Positions 1-6,534 of a DNA stretch of 6,589 nucleotides are shown here, piece by piece (position 1 is the first letter of the stretch; each line of letters begins with the position of its first letter). The stretch is taken from NCBI GenBank assembly GCA_030841195.1, contig JAVEDA010000398.1, positions 1-6,589 of the forward strand, written 5' to 3'. Below the pieces are notes generated by a model, which ran no database searches, had not been told where the DNA came from, and worked only from the letters and a program-made list of their open reading frames with translations. This DNA comes from Actinomycetota bacterium. Lineage in GTDB: Bacteria > Actinomycetota > Actinomycetes > JACCUZ01. Made by a program: the position numbers and the translations under genes.

Positions 1-297
1 CGAGGCGCTGCCGCGGTCGGCGTCGAACCGGGTGGCCGTGCGCCACACCTCGACCAGCACTTCCTGCGCGACCTCCTCGGACTGGGCCGGGTCCCGCAGC
101 ACTCGGCGGATCACGCCGAACACCGAGCCGGCGATCCGGTCGTAGAGCAGCTCGAAGGCGGCGCTGTCTCCCCGGGCGACCTGGTGCAGCAGGTCGTCGA
201 GCGTGGCGGGGCCGGCGTCGAGGTCCGGGCCCCGGGACGCACGCCGGAGGGCCATGCGCGTCATGGTGCCATCTGCGGCAGGGGTGGTCGGGCTCAT
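1..297 (-). CDS. sigK: ECF/SigK-like RNA polymerase sigma factor, N-terminal part (cut by window edge)
   Basis: Reading the minus strand from the ATG at 297-295 gives 99 codons open to base 1, so the C-terminal half is outside the window. After a roughly 35-residue variable leader comes sigma-70 region 2. It begins near ARGDSAAFELLYDRIAG (residues 41-57) and continues through VIRRVLRDPAQSEEVAQEVL (62-81) to VEVWRTATRFDADRGSAS (82-99). The SEEVAQEV..EVWR segment is the region 2.2 core-binding helix, and the wording strongly resembles SigK-type sigma factors of actinobacteria. Such factors direct RNA polymerase to a small regulon and are usually held by a membrane anti-sigma factor (RskA) encoded just downstream, which would lie left of base 1. 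The start is supported by a purine-rich GGAAGGGGG about 9 nt upstream; in-frame ATGs at codons 12 and 15 are weaker. The promoter-recognition region 4 is not visible, so the subfamily, and the symbol, are less certain than the sigma-factor call. Confidence 0.85.
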   Translation of the reverse strand, partial: MSPTTPAADGTMTRMALRRASRGPDLDAGPATLDDLLHQVARGDSAAFELLYDRIAGSVFGVIRRVLRDPAQSEEVAQEVLVEVWRTATRFDADRGSAS

Positions 298-307
298 CCG
301 GCCGGTC

Positions 308-316
308 CCCCTTCCG
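308..316 (-). promoter_or_regulatory. Ribosome binding site of the sigma factor gene
   Basis: On the minus strand GGAAGGGGG lies about 9 nt before the ATG at 297. It is the only strong Shine-Dalgarno-like stretch near the possible starts and favours the first ATG over the two downstream ones. Confidence 0.6.
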
Positions 317-330
317 GTGGTCACGGGGCG

Positions 331-347
331 GGCAGCCTGGTGCTGCC
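331..347. other. Small hairpin between the HAD phosphatase gene and the sigma gene
   Basis: The plus strand reads GGCAGC-CTGGT-GCTGCC, a perfect 6-bp stem with a 5-nt loop, lying between the stop of the phosphatase gene and the start of the sigma gene. It could be a weak terminator for the sbcDC operon or a leader structure of the sigma gene. It has no T-tract on either side and the stem is short, so no function is claimed. Confidence 0.3.
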
Positions 348-380
348 GCTGCTTGGTTCGGCGCGGCGACCGGCTTGGCT

Positions 381-408
381 TGGTCAGGTCCGTCTGGTCA
401 GGTCCGCC
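381..408. repeat. 14-bp tandem duplication spanning the phosphatase stop codon
   Basis: TGGTCAGGTCCG occurs at 381-392 and again at 395-406. With the intervening bases it forms two 14-bp units differing at one position. The right-hand copy contains the TGA stop of the phosphatase gene (minus strand), and the left-hand copy lies just past it. It looks like a recent slippage duplication that does not alter the protein. Confidence 0.75.
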
Positions 409-889
409 CGTCCTCCTCCTGGGCCTGGCGCAGGGCCCGGCCCTGGCCGCGGGAGTGGGTCGCCCAGCTCGCCTGCAGCACCGCGAAGCCGGCCTCCTCG
501 AGCGTCCGCACGACCTCGTGGTCGTCGTCGATCACGATCTCCACGTCCCGGTCCGCCGCCAGCCTGCGCACGGCCGCCAGCTTCAACACCCGGGCCGGCC
601 GGTAGTCGCCGGCCGGCCGCATGACCAGCGGACCGGGCGGCAGCCCGTGCCCGGTCAGCCAGCGCCGGGTGACCCGCCGCAGCCCCTCCGGCCGGCCGGT
701 GAGGTAGGCGAGGTCGTGCTCGGTGGCCAGCTCGTGGGCCAGCGCGAGCCCGGTCTCGAGCGGAGGGTCGTCCTTCGCGGCGGCGAAGAATGCCCGCCAG
801 TCGTGCCGGCCCTCCTCGAGGTGGTGCACCCGGTGCCCCACGTCGGCCAGCACGCCGTCGACGTCGAAGACCGCCAGCGGACGGCTCAC
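398..889 (-). CDS. HAD-superfamily phosphatase resembling the PNKP/T4 Pnk 3'-phosphatase domain, third gene of the sbcDC operon
   Basis: A 163-residue protein starting at a GTG that overlaps the sbcC stop by four bases (GTGA), so it is probably translationally coupled to sbcC. All HAD motifs are visible. Motif I is FDVDGVLADV with nucleophile D9 and acid/base D11. Motif II is YLTGRPE (T64, G65, R66). The motif III lysine is K103 in RPARVLK. Motif IV is IVIDDDHEVV (D121-D123). There is no large cap insertion. From remembered T4 polynucleotide kinase sequence, the resemblance extends beyond the motifs: RVTRRWL, then GPLVMRP, then the K103 helix, then DDDHEVVRTLEEAGFAVLQ match the order and spacing of its C-terminal phosphatase. 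The kinase domain is absent. The likely reaction is hydrolysis of a phosphomonoester, possibly a 3'-phosphate on nucleic acid, in the cytoplasm. The HAD assignment is firm; the substrate is inference from similarity and operon context. A generic nucleotide or acid phosphatase is the alternative. Confidence 0.85.
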   Translation of the reverse strand: MSRPLAVFDVDGVLADVGHRVHHLEEGRHDWRAFFAAAKDDPPLETGLALAHELATEHDLAYLTGRPEGLRRVTRRWLTGHGLPPGPLVMRPAGDYRPARVLKLAAVRRLAADRDVEIVIDDDHEVVRTLEEAGFAVLQASWATHSRGQGRALRQAQEEDGRT

Positions 890-3800
890 TGCCGCACGTG
901 CGAGCCGGCCCGTCCCTTCTCCACCCGCAGCTGGACCGGGACGCGCTGCCGCAGGTCGGCCACGTGGCTCACGATGCCCACCGTACGGCCGCCGTCGCGC
1001 AGCCCGTCGAGCACGCCCATCACCTCGTCGAGGGTGTCGTCGTCGAGGCTGCCGAAGCCCTCGTCGACGAACAGCGTCTCCAGCAGGGTGCCGCCGGCCT
1101 CCCCGGTGACGACGTCGGCCAGCCCGAGCGCGAGCGACAGCGAGGCAAGGAAGGTCTCGCCGCCGGAGAGGGACGCCGGGTCCCGCTCCACGCCGGTCCA
1201 GGCGTCGAGGACCCTCAGGTGCAGCCCGCCGCGCGCCCGGCCGGGGCCGGCGTCGGCGGTGTGCATCAGCTGGTAGCGCCCGGACGACATCCGGGACAGC
1301 CGCTCGCTGGCGCTGGCCGCGACCTGCTCGAGGCGCCCGGCGAGGACGTAGCCGGACAGGCTCATCCGCAGCCGGTTGTCGCCGCTCTTGCCCTCGGCGA
1401 GCCGAGACAGGCCGTCGACGGTCCGGTGGTCCTCGGCCATCGGGGCTCGCTCGGCCAGCACGTCGCGCAGCCCGGCACCCAGCCGGAGCAGCGCGTCGAC
1501 CCGGGCCTTGGCAGCGGACAAGGCGGCGGCCGCGGCGGCGCGGGCCGCCTGCGTGACGCGGACGTGCTCGCGCAGACCGTGCAGGTCGGGCGTCGGGGCG
1601 TCGGCGAGGACCGACAGCGCAGGCTCAGCCAGCTGTGCCGTCACCGACGCGAGGTCTGCCTCGTGGCGACGCCGAGCCTCGTCGAGGTGGTGCAGGACCT
1701 CGTCGTCGCGAGCCGCCGTCATGACGGCCTCGAGCGAGTCGAGGCCACGGTCATGGGCCGCCTGCTCGGCTCGCTCCAGCGCAGCCGCCACCTGCTCCTC
1801 GAGCCGGTCCACCGTCTCGACCTGCCGGACCAGGGCGTCGAGACCGTCGGCCAGGCGCGCCAGCCGCGCGACCCGAGCCGCGATGGACGGGTCGGTGCCG
1901 CGCGCGTCGTCGAGGGTGGCTCGCAGCGCCCGCAGCCGGTCGCGGTCGGCCAGCACCTGGGCCTTGAGGGTGGCGGCGTCCTGGTCCAGGGAGACCCGCT
2001 GACGCACCCAGCCCTCGTGCTCCTCGCCGAACCGGGCCAGCGCGGCCGCGTCGGACTCGGCCGCGGCGGCCATCTCGGCCAGCCCGGTTGCCGTGTCCAC
2101 CGCGGCGTCCTGAGCCACCCGGAGCGCCTTGTGGGTCTCGTCCCCACCTGCCGCCGTCCGGGCAGCCGCCCGCCGGGTGTCGAGGGCCGCGAGCCGGTCC
2201 GCGGCGGCAGCCCGCAGGTCCTCGGCGGTGGCCAGGGCCTCGGCCGCAGCTGTCTCGTCGTCGCGACCGATCGAGCCAGGGCCGGCCTCGGCGGGCCCGG
2301 GGTGCTCGGTGCTGCCGCAGACGGGGCAGCCGGCACCGTCGACGAGGCCGGCGGCCAGCTCGGCCGCCATCCCGTCGAGCCGGGCCTGCCGGAGGTCCAG
2401 CCAGGTCTGCCGGGCCGCCTGGGCGCCGTCGGTGAGCGTGCGCACCGAGTCGGCGAGGGCGACGCGCTGGGCGTCCAGCCGATCGCGGAGTGCGGCAGCC
2501 TTGCTACGGCCGGCCGCGAGGTCCCGGGCCGCGACCGCACCGGGCAGGGCCGCGACGGCCGCCTGGCCGCGGTCCCGGGCGGCCTCCAGCTCGGCCCGTC
2601 TGGTAGGAGCGCCGTCGAGGCGGGCAGCGAGCCGCTCCGCCTGGCCGTCCAGCTCGACGACCCGACGCTGGAGGGCGTCGGTGGCGGCGGCCAGCCGGTC
2701 GGCCTCCGCCTCGGCCGTGCCCAGGGCGCGGAGCTGGGCCACCTCGTCGCGGCGCCGGCGGGCGACCGAGGACAGCTCGGTGGGAGCAGGCATGCGGGTC
2801 GCCCCGACCGCCGACCTGACCGCCGACCCGACCGCCGCCCCGACCGCCGACCCGCGGGCCGCGCCGGCGGTGCCGGTGGCGGGGAGCACCTCCGCCAGCT
2901 CGGTGCCGGCGGCCGCGGCGGCCGCGCGGGCCGTCTCGAGCTCCACCTGCAGCCGGGCGACCTCGGCCACCAGCGGCACCACCGGAGCGACCACCCGGGC
3001 GGCCTCGACCACGGCCGCCGCGGCCTCGTGCTCCCCGGCCGCCGCTGTCAGCACTGCCAGCCGCGCCCGCAGCCGGGTCCGCCGGGTGTGCGCCTCGGCC
3101 ACCAGGGTGGCGCTCTCCAGGGTCGCTGCCGACGCCTCGTGCCGGTCCTCGGCCGCGGCCGCCTGGGTCTGGGAGTCCGCACGCCCGGTCCGGGCCTGCT
3201 CGAGCAGGGCCGCCACCCAGCCCGCGGCGGCGGCCGGGTCCAGGTCCGCGGGGAGGTCGGCGCCAGCTGCTTCGGCCAGCCGGGCCAGCACCTGCGCCAG
3301 CCGGTGGTCGACCTCGTCGAGGGCGCGGGTGGTCTCCTGCCGGCGGGCGACCAGCCACCGCTCCACGGTGGTGAACCGGCCGGTGTCGAAGAGGCTCTCG
3401 AGCAGCGTCCGGCGCCGCTCCGCGTCGGCCCGCAGGAAGTCCGCGAACTGTCCCTGCGGCAGCAGCACCACCTGGCAGAACTGGGCCAGGGTGAGCCCGA
3501 GCAGCCCGTCGACCAGGTGCCCCGTCTCGTCCAGCCGGGTCGACAGGGTCTGCCAGCCGGCACCGGTGCGCTCCTCGAGGTGCACGCTGGCCTGCTCCGT
3601 CGTCGTGCCGCTGCCCCGCCGCTTGGGGCGATCCCACCCAGGCGAGCGGGTCATCCGCAGCCGCCGCCCGCGCAGGCTGACCTCGAGCACGACAGCAGGC
3701 CGCACGCCGTCGGCCGCGTGGTCGCTACGCAGAGCTCGCGCCGTACCACGAGCGCCGGGGACCTGGCCGTAGAGCGCGAAGCAGACGGCGTCCAGGATGC

Positions 3801-3927
3801 TCGTCTTGCCGGCACCGGTGGCCCCGGTGAACAGGAACAGGCCAGCACCGGCCAGCGCGTCGAAGTCCACCGTCTCGGTCCCCGCGAACGGGCCGAACGC
3901 CGTGACCGCCAGCCGGTGCAACCGCAT
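886..3927 (-). CDS. sbcC: SbcC, Rad50-type SMC ATPase subunit of the SbcCD nuclease
   Basis: 1013 residues, close to the usual size of about 1000-1050. With SbcD it forms the bacterial Rad50-Mre11 complex, which uses ATP-driven conformational change to cut hairpins and DNA ends, including protein-blocked ends. Domains in order: N-terminal ATPase lobe with Walker A GATGAGKT (35-42); Q-loop region QVVLLPQGQFADFL (152-165); a first long Ala/Arg/Glu-rich coiled coil, about 190-530; the zinc-hook CPVC (C534, C537), which dimerises two SbcC arms around Zn; a returning coiled coil, about 545-870; and the C-terminal lobe with ABC signature SLSGGETF (919-926), Walker B LFVDEGFG (952-959, D955/E956), D-loop SLD (960-962) and switch histidine H988 in IVSHVADL. 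The frame stays open far upstream into sbcD, but the true start is the ATG at 3927-3925. It overlaps the sbcD stop (TGATG) and gives the canonical MRLHRLAVTAFGPF opening. No good ribosome binding site precedes it, so coupled translation is likely. A GSAV-type repeat interrupts the first coil at 359-374. Confidence 0.97.
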   Translation of the reverse strand: MRLHRLAVTAFGPFAGTETVDFDALAGAGLFLFTGATGAGKTSILDAVCFALYGQVPGARGTARALRSDHAADGVRPAVVLEVSLRGRRLRMTRSPGWDRPKRRGSGTTTEQASVHLEERTGAGWQTLSTRLDETGHLVDGLLGLTLAQFCQVVLLPQGQFADFLRADAERRRTLLESLFDTGRFTTVERWLVARRQETTRALDEVDHRLAQVLARLAEAAGADLPADLDPAAAAGWVAALLEQARTGRADSQTQAAAAEDRHEASAATLESATLVAEAHTRRTRLRARLAVLTAAAGEHEAAAAVVEAARVVAPVVPLVAEVARLQVELETARAAAAAAGTELAEVLPATGTAGAARGSAVGAAVGSAVRSAVGATRMPAPTELSSVARRRRDEVAQLRALGTAEAEADRLAAATDALQRRVVELDGQAERLAARLDGAPTRRAELEAARDRGQAAVAALPGAVAARDLAAGRSKAAALRDRLDAQRVALADSVRTLTDGAQAARQTWLDLRQARLDGMAAELAAGLVDGAGCPVCGSTEHPGPAEAGPGSIGRDDETAAAEALATAEDLRAAAADRLAALDTRRAAARTAAGGDETHKALRVAQDAAVDTATGLAEMAAAAESDAAALARFGEEHEGWVRQRVSLDQDAATLKAQVLADRDRLRALRATLDDARGTDPSIAARVARLARLADGLDALVRQVETVDRLEEQVAAALERAEQAAHDRGLDSLEAVMTAARDDEVLHHLDEARRRHEADLASVTAQLAEPALSVLADAPTPDLHGLREHVRVTQAARAAAAAALSAAKARVDALLRLGAGLRDVLAERAPMAEDHRTVDGLSRLAEGKSGDNRLRMSLSGYVLAGRLEQVAASASERLSRMSSGRYQLMHTADAGPGRARGGLHLRVLDAWTGVERDPASLSGGETFLASLSLALGLADVVTGEAGGTLLETLFVDEGFGSLDDDTLDEVMGVLDGLRDGGRTVGIVSHVADLRQRVPVQLRVEKGRAGSHVRQ
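2317..2328 (-). other. Zinc-hook CXXC motif of SbcC
   Basis: These twelve bases encode Cys-Pro-Val-Cys (residues 534-537), followed by GSTEHPGP, the typical Rad50/SbcC hook. The motif sits almost exactly mid-protein between the two coiled-coil arms, as expected for an intact Rad50-like architecture. Confidence 0.9.
2804..2851. repeat. Four tandem 12-bp repeats inside sbcC
   Basis: Four consecutive 12-bp units of the form CCGACCGCCGAC (plus strand). The second and third each differ from the consensus at one base. Twelve is a multiple of three, so the array is in frame. It encodes GSAV-GAAV-GSAV-RSAV at SbcC residues 359-374, within the N-terminal coiled-coil arm. Slippage can add or remove four residues per unit without breaking the frame. 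Confidence 0.9.
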
Positions 3928-5075
3928 CAGCGGGCCGACTCGTCCACGCGGGCGCCCTCGAGCGCCGCGGCCAGCAGGTCGACCTCGGCCGGCTCGGCCG
4001 GGCCCCGGACGTGCGCCACGAAGTCGGTCGCCACCTCGAGGTCGCTGCGGCCCCGCATCCGCTGGGCGTACGACCTTGCGGGGTCGGAACCGGTCTCGGG
4101 AGCGAAGCCGAGGACCAGGACGTGCGGGAACCGGCGCCGGAGCCGCTCCATCGGCTCCCGCGGCCGGGTCGGGTCGGTCAGCGTCACCTGCAGGTAGTGC
4201 CCCTCGAACGCCGCCCAACGGTCCCCGGTCAGCAGGTCGTCCAGCCGCCCGGTGACCCGGGCGAGCGGGCGGTGCACCGGCGTCGGCACGGTCGAGACCT
4301 GCACCGGAGCGCCCGGTGAGGCCCCCAGCTCGACCATCAGCATCGCCTTCGTGTGGTGCTCCTCGGAGAACGAGAAGGGCAGCGGCGACCCGCTGTAGCG
4401 GACTCCGTCGGACAGCCGCTGGGCGCCGTGCAGGTGCCCCAGCGCCGCGTAGTCGACCCCGTCGAACACCGAGCGCGGCACCGACGACACGCCACCCACG
4501 CTGATGTCCCGCTCGCTCTCGCTGGCCTCGCCGCCCACCACGAACGCATGCGCCAGCACGACCGAACGGCTGTCCGCCCGGCCGGCCAGGTCGTCGCGGA
4601 CCCGGGCCATGGCCGCGCCGAGCACCGCGGCGTGGCTGCGGTCGTCGCAGCCGAGCTCGGCCCGCACCGCGTCGGGCTCGAGGTAGGGGACCGCGTAGAC
4701 GGCCACCGGCCCATGCCCGTCCTCGAGCAGCACCGGCCGGTCGGCCGCCGCGACGTCGGTACGCAGGTGGATGCCCGCGGTGTCGATCAGCCCCGAGCCG
4801 AAGCCGAGCCGCCGTGCCGAGTCGTGGTTGCCGCTGATCAGCACGACCCGGGCGCCGGTGCCGGCCAGTCGGCGCAGGGCGTCGTCGCACAGGGTGACGG
4901 CGTCCACCGGCGGCAGGGCCCGGTCGTAGACGTCGCCCGAGACGAGAACGGCGTCCACCCCCTCGGAGCGCACCGTGTCGACCAGGAAGTCGACGAACCG
5001 CGCCTGCGCGGACAGCAGGTCCTCGCGGTGGAAGGACCGGCCCAGGTGCCAGTCCGAGGTGTGCAGCAGCCGCAT
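3927..5075 (-). CDS. sbcD: SbcD, Mre11-type metallophosphoesterase nuclease subunit
   Basis: 382 residues, the normal length for actinobacterial SbcD. It is the nuclease of the SbcCD complex: a Mn-dependent exo/endonuclease gated by SbcC ATPase, acting on double-strand ends and hairpin DNA. All metallophosphoesterase motifs are present: TSDWHLG (D8, H10), SGDVYDRA (D48), SGNHD (N83, H84, D85), the histidine of VLAHAF (H176), and GHLHGAQ (H214, H216). The C-terminal part (about 265-382) holds the capping and SbcC-binding regions and is less conserved. The start at 5075 gives the canonical MRLLHTSDWHLG opening. No Shine-Dalgarno is visible; instead a perfect inverted repeat ends one base before the ATG (see that feature). 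It is the first gene of the sbcD-sbcC-phosphatase operon, and its TGA overlaps the sbcC ATG by one base. It diverges from the GCS2-like gene across a 123-bp intergenic region. Confidence 0.97.
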   Translation of the reverse strand: MRLLHTSDWHLGRSFHREDLLSAQARFVDFLVDTVRSEGVDAVLVSGDVYDRALPPVDAVTLCDDALRRLAGTGARVVLISGNHDSARRLGFGSGLIDTAGIHLRTDVAAADRPVLLEDGHGPVAVYAVPYLEPDAVRAELGCDDRSHAAVLGAAMARVRDDLAGRADSRSVVLAHAFVVGGEASESERDISVGGVSSVPRSVFDGVDYAALGHLHGAQRLSDGVRYSGSPLPFSFSEEHHTKAMLMVELGASPGAPVQVSTVPTPVHRPLARVTGRLDDLLTGDRWAAFEGHYLQVTLTDPTRPREPMERLRRRFPHVLVLGFAPETGSDPARSYAQRMRGRSDLEVATDFVAHVRGPAEPAEVDLLAAALEGARVDESAR

Positions 5076-5076
5076 G

Positions 5077-5095
5077 CCCCGACGGTAGGTCGGGG
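5077..5095. promoter_or_regulatory. Perfect 7-bp inverted repeat abutting the sbcD start codon
   Basis: Plus strand CCCCGAC-GGTAG-GTCGGGG: 7-bp arms and a 5-nt loop, leaving a single base before the sbcD ATG on the minus strand. On that strand a TANNNT-type hexamer TACCGT (5091-5086) sits 7 nt before the ATG, the distance expected for a -10 box of a leaderless transcript, and no ribosome binding site is present. The element could be an operator over the promoter, or an mRNA hairpin masking the start. I found no convincing -35 element. The symmetry is certain; the function is inference. Confidence 0.45.
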
Positions 5096-5134
5096 GCTGG
5101 ACAGAACCCCGGACCGACGACTACCTGGGTGATC

Positions 5135-5151
5135 GTGTCGCGCGATGACAC
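5135..5151. promoter_or_regulatory. Candidate operator GTGTC-N7-GACAC in the divergent intergenic region
   Basis: A perfect inverted repeat with 5-bp arms and a 17-bp span, near the middle of the 123-bp gap between sbcD (minus) and the GCS2-like gene (plus). The size suits a dimeric regulator. GATCGTG also repeats directly at 5131-5137 and 5154-5160, flanking it. It is not an actinobacterial LexA box. No regulator is identified. Confidence 0.3.
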
Positions 5152-5183
5152 CAGATCGTGCCACGGTTGACGCACGGGAGCCC

Positions 5184-5191
5184 GGGAAGGG
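5184..5191 (+). promoter_or_regulatory. Ribosome binding site of the GCS2-like gene
   Basis: GGGAAGGG lies 7 nt before the ATG at 5199. This decides the start against the in-frame ATG at 5145, which has no comparable site and would add 18 residues unlike the family. Confidence 0.75.
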
Positions 5192-5198
5192 ACGACGC

Positions 5199-6497
5199 AT
5201 GGGGCAGGACGTCGCGAGCAGGCAGTTCACCCGCGAGGACCGGCAGAAGTACCGGCAGAAGGTCAAGCGCTGCCTGGACGTCTTCGCCCGGATGCTCGCG
5301 GAGTCACGCTTCGACACCGAGCGCCGCAGCATGGGTCTCGAGATCGAGCTGAACCTGACCGATGCGGGCGGGGACCCGGCGATGGTCAACGACAAGGTCC
5401 TGGCCTTGATGGCTGACCCGGACTTCCAGACCGAGCTGGCTCAGTTCAACATCGAGATCAACATCCCGCCGAAGCTGCTGGCCGGGGAGGTCTTCAGCGG
5501 GCTCGAGACCGACGTACGAGCCTCGCTGAACCACGCCGACGACGTGGCCAACGAGGCGGGCGCGGATGTGGTGATGATCGGCATCCTGCCGACCGTGCGT
5601 CCGGAGCACCTCACCGAGGACACCCTGTCCGCGAACCCGCGCTACGCCCTGCTCAACGAGCAGGTGTTCGCCGCCCGGGGCGAGGACATCCACCTGTCCA
5701 TCGACGGCGTCGAGCGGATCTCCGCCTACGCCGACACGATCGCCCCCGAGGCGGCCTGCACCAGCGTGCAGCTGCACCTCCAGGTGAACCCCGAGACGTT
5801 CGCGGCGCACTGGAACGCGTCGCAGGCGATCGCCGGCGTGCAGCTGGCGATGGGCGCCAACTCGCCGTTCTTCTTCGGCAAGGAGCTCTGGCGCGAGACC
5901 CGGATCGCGCTGTTCGAGCAGGCGGCGGACACCCGCTCCGACGAGCTCAAGGCGCAGGGCGTGCGGCCCAGGGTGTGGTTCGGCGAGCGCTGGATCACCT
6001 CGATCTTCGACCTGTTCGAGGAGAACGTCCGCTACTTCCCGTCGTTGCTGCCGATCGTCGACGACGAGGACCCGCTCGAGGTGCTCGAGCGCGGGGACGT
6101 CCCGCAGCTCGCCGAGCTCCGCCTGCACAACGGCACCATCTACCGCTGGAACCGGCCGGTGTACGACGTGGTGCGCGGCCGTCCGCACCTGCGGGTGGAG
6201 AACCGCTGCCTGCCAGCCGGGCCGACGGTCGTCGACGTGCTTGCCAACGCCGCGCTGTACTACGGCCTGGTCAAGGTGCTCGCCGAGGCGGACCGGCCGG
6301 TGTGGTCGCAGATGTCGTTCACCGCCGCCGAGGAGAACTTCCACAACGGCGCCCGGCACGGCATCGACGCGCGGATCTACTGGCCGGGCATCGGCGAGGT
6401 GCCGGCCACCGAGCTGGTGCTGCGGCACCTGCTGCCGCTGGCCCACCGCGGTCTGCTCGCTGCGTGGTGCAAGGACGAGGGAGCCCGGCTGGCCTAG
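5199..6497 (+). CDS. Glutamate-cysteine ligase (GCS2)-like enzyme, apparently C-terminally truncated
   Basis: 432 residues. GCS2-fold enzymes join a carboxylate, classically the gamma-carboxyl of glutamate, to an amine such as cysteine using ATP. The actinobacterial subgroup resembled here is annotated glutamate-cysteine ligase but its true substrate is not known to me. Visible motifs: MGLEIELNL (46-53, probable metal/substrate acids E48 and E50), FNIEINIPP (83-91), TSVQLHLQVNP (188-198), GANSPFFFG (219-227), WRETRIALFEQA (231-242), LHNGTIYRWNRP (309-320) and RVENRCLPAGPTVVD (332-346). The start at 5199 has a strong ribosome binding site. Up to LLPLAHRGL (about 419) the protein looks intact. 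It then ends abruptly in LAAWCKDEGARLA, whereas remembered relatives continue roughly 60-75 residues to a PVHTWP-type end. That missing ending appears on the opposite strand just downstream (6535-6588). The catalytic core seems complete, but activity without the tail is uncertain. Divergent from sbcD. Confidence 0.82.
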   Translation: MGQDVASRQFTREDRQKYRQKVKRCLDVFARMLAESRFDTERRSMGLEIELNLTDAGGDPAMVNDKVLALMADPDFQTELAQFNIEINIPPKLLAGEVFSGLETDVRASLNHADDVANEAGADVVMIGILPTVRPEHLTEDTLSANPRYALLNEQVFAARGEDIHLSIDGVERISAYADTIAPEAACTSVQLHLQVNPETFAAHWNASQAIAGVQLAMGANSPFFFGKELWRETRIALFEQAADTRSDELKAQGVRPRVWFGERWITSIFDLFEENVRYFPSLLPIVDDEDPLEVLERGDVPQLAELRLHNGTIYRWNRPVYDVVRGRPHLRVENRCLPAGPTVVDVLANAALYYGLVKVLAEADRPVWSQMSFTAAEENFHNGARHGIDARIYWPGIGEVPATELVLRHLLPLAHRGLLAAWCKDEGARLA

Positions 6498-6502
6498 CCA
6501 CT

Positions 6503-6524
6503 CGGGCGTGGGCCCGGACGCCTG
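6503..6524. terminator. Hairpin between the GCS2-like stop and the inverted C-terminal fragment; possible terminator
   Basis: CGGGCGT (6503-6509) can pair with ACGCCTG (6518-6524): seven base pairs including one G-T wobble, with an 8-nt loop. It lies 6 nt after the plus-strand stop and 11 nt after the minus-strand stop at 6535, so it could serve either direction. No T-tract is present, which is common in high-GC actinobacteria but weakens the call. Confidence 0.4.
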
Positions 6525-6534
6525 GAGCTGCGCG

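Noticed and set aside
356..361. CCGAAC on the minus strand as a SigK-type -10 element for autoregulation of the sigma gene
   Set aside because: No CCATCC-like -35 element lies 16-17 bp upstream, and a six-base match is expected by chance.
184..1276. Plus-strand open frames over the sigma and phosphatase genes
   Set aside because: Pro/Arg/Ala-rich translations without domain features, opposite well-supported minus-strand genes.
790..4197. A 1135-codon plus-strand open frame antisense to sbcC and sbcD
   Set aside because: It is rich in Gly, Gln, Arg and Val low-complexity sequence with no recognisable domain. It lies opposite genes carrying complete SbcC/SbcD motifs, and long antisense frames are expected at this GC content.
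3928..5175. Upstream in-frame extension of sbcC to 5175, giving a 1429-residue protein
   Set aside because: The extension lies entirely over sbcD in another frame and has no domain. The ATG at 3927 gives the canonical SbcC N-terminus and the usual TGATG coupling.
5145..5198. Earlier start of the GCS2-like gene at 5145
   Set aside because: No ribosome binding site precedes it and the 18 extra residues are not family-like. The ATG at 5199 has GGGAAGGG at ideal spacing.
5076..5198. LexA (SOS) box controlling sbcD
   Set aside because: No CGAAC-N4-GTTCG-like sequence is present; the two inverted repeats found have different arms and spacing.
5304..6446. A 380-codon minus-strand open frame antisense to the GCS2-like gene
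   Set aside because: Compositional shadow: Val/Arg/Gln/His-rich, no motifs, opposite a gene with clear GCS2 signatures.
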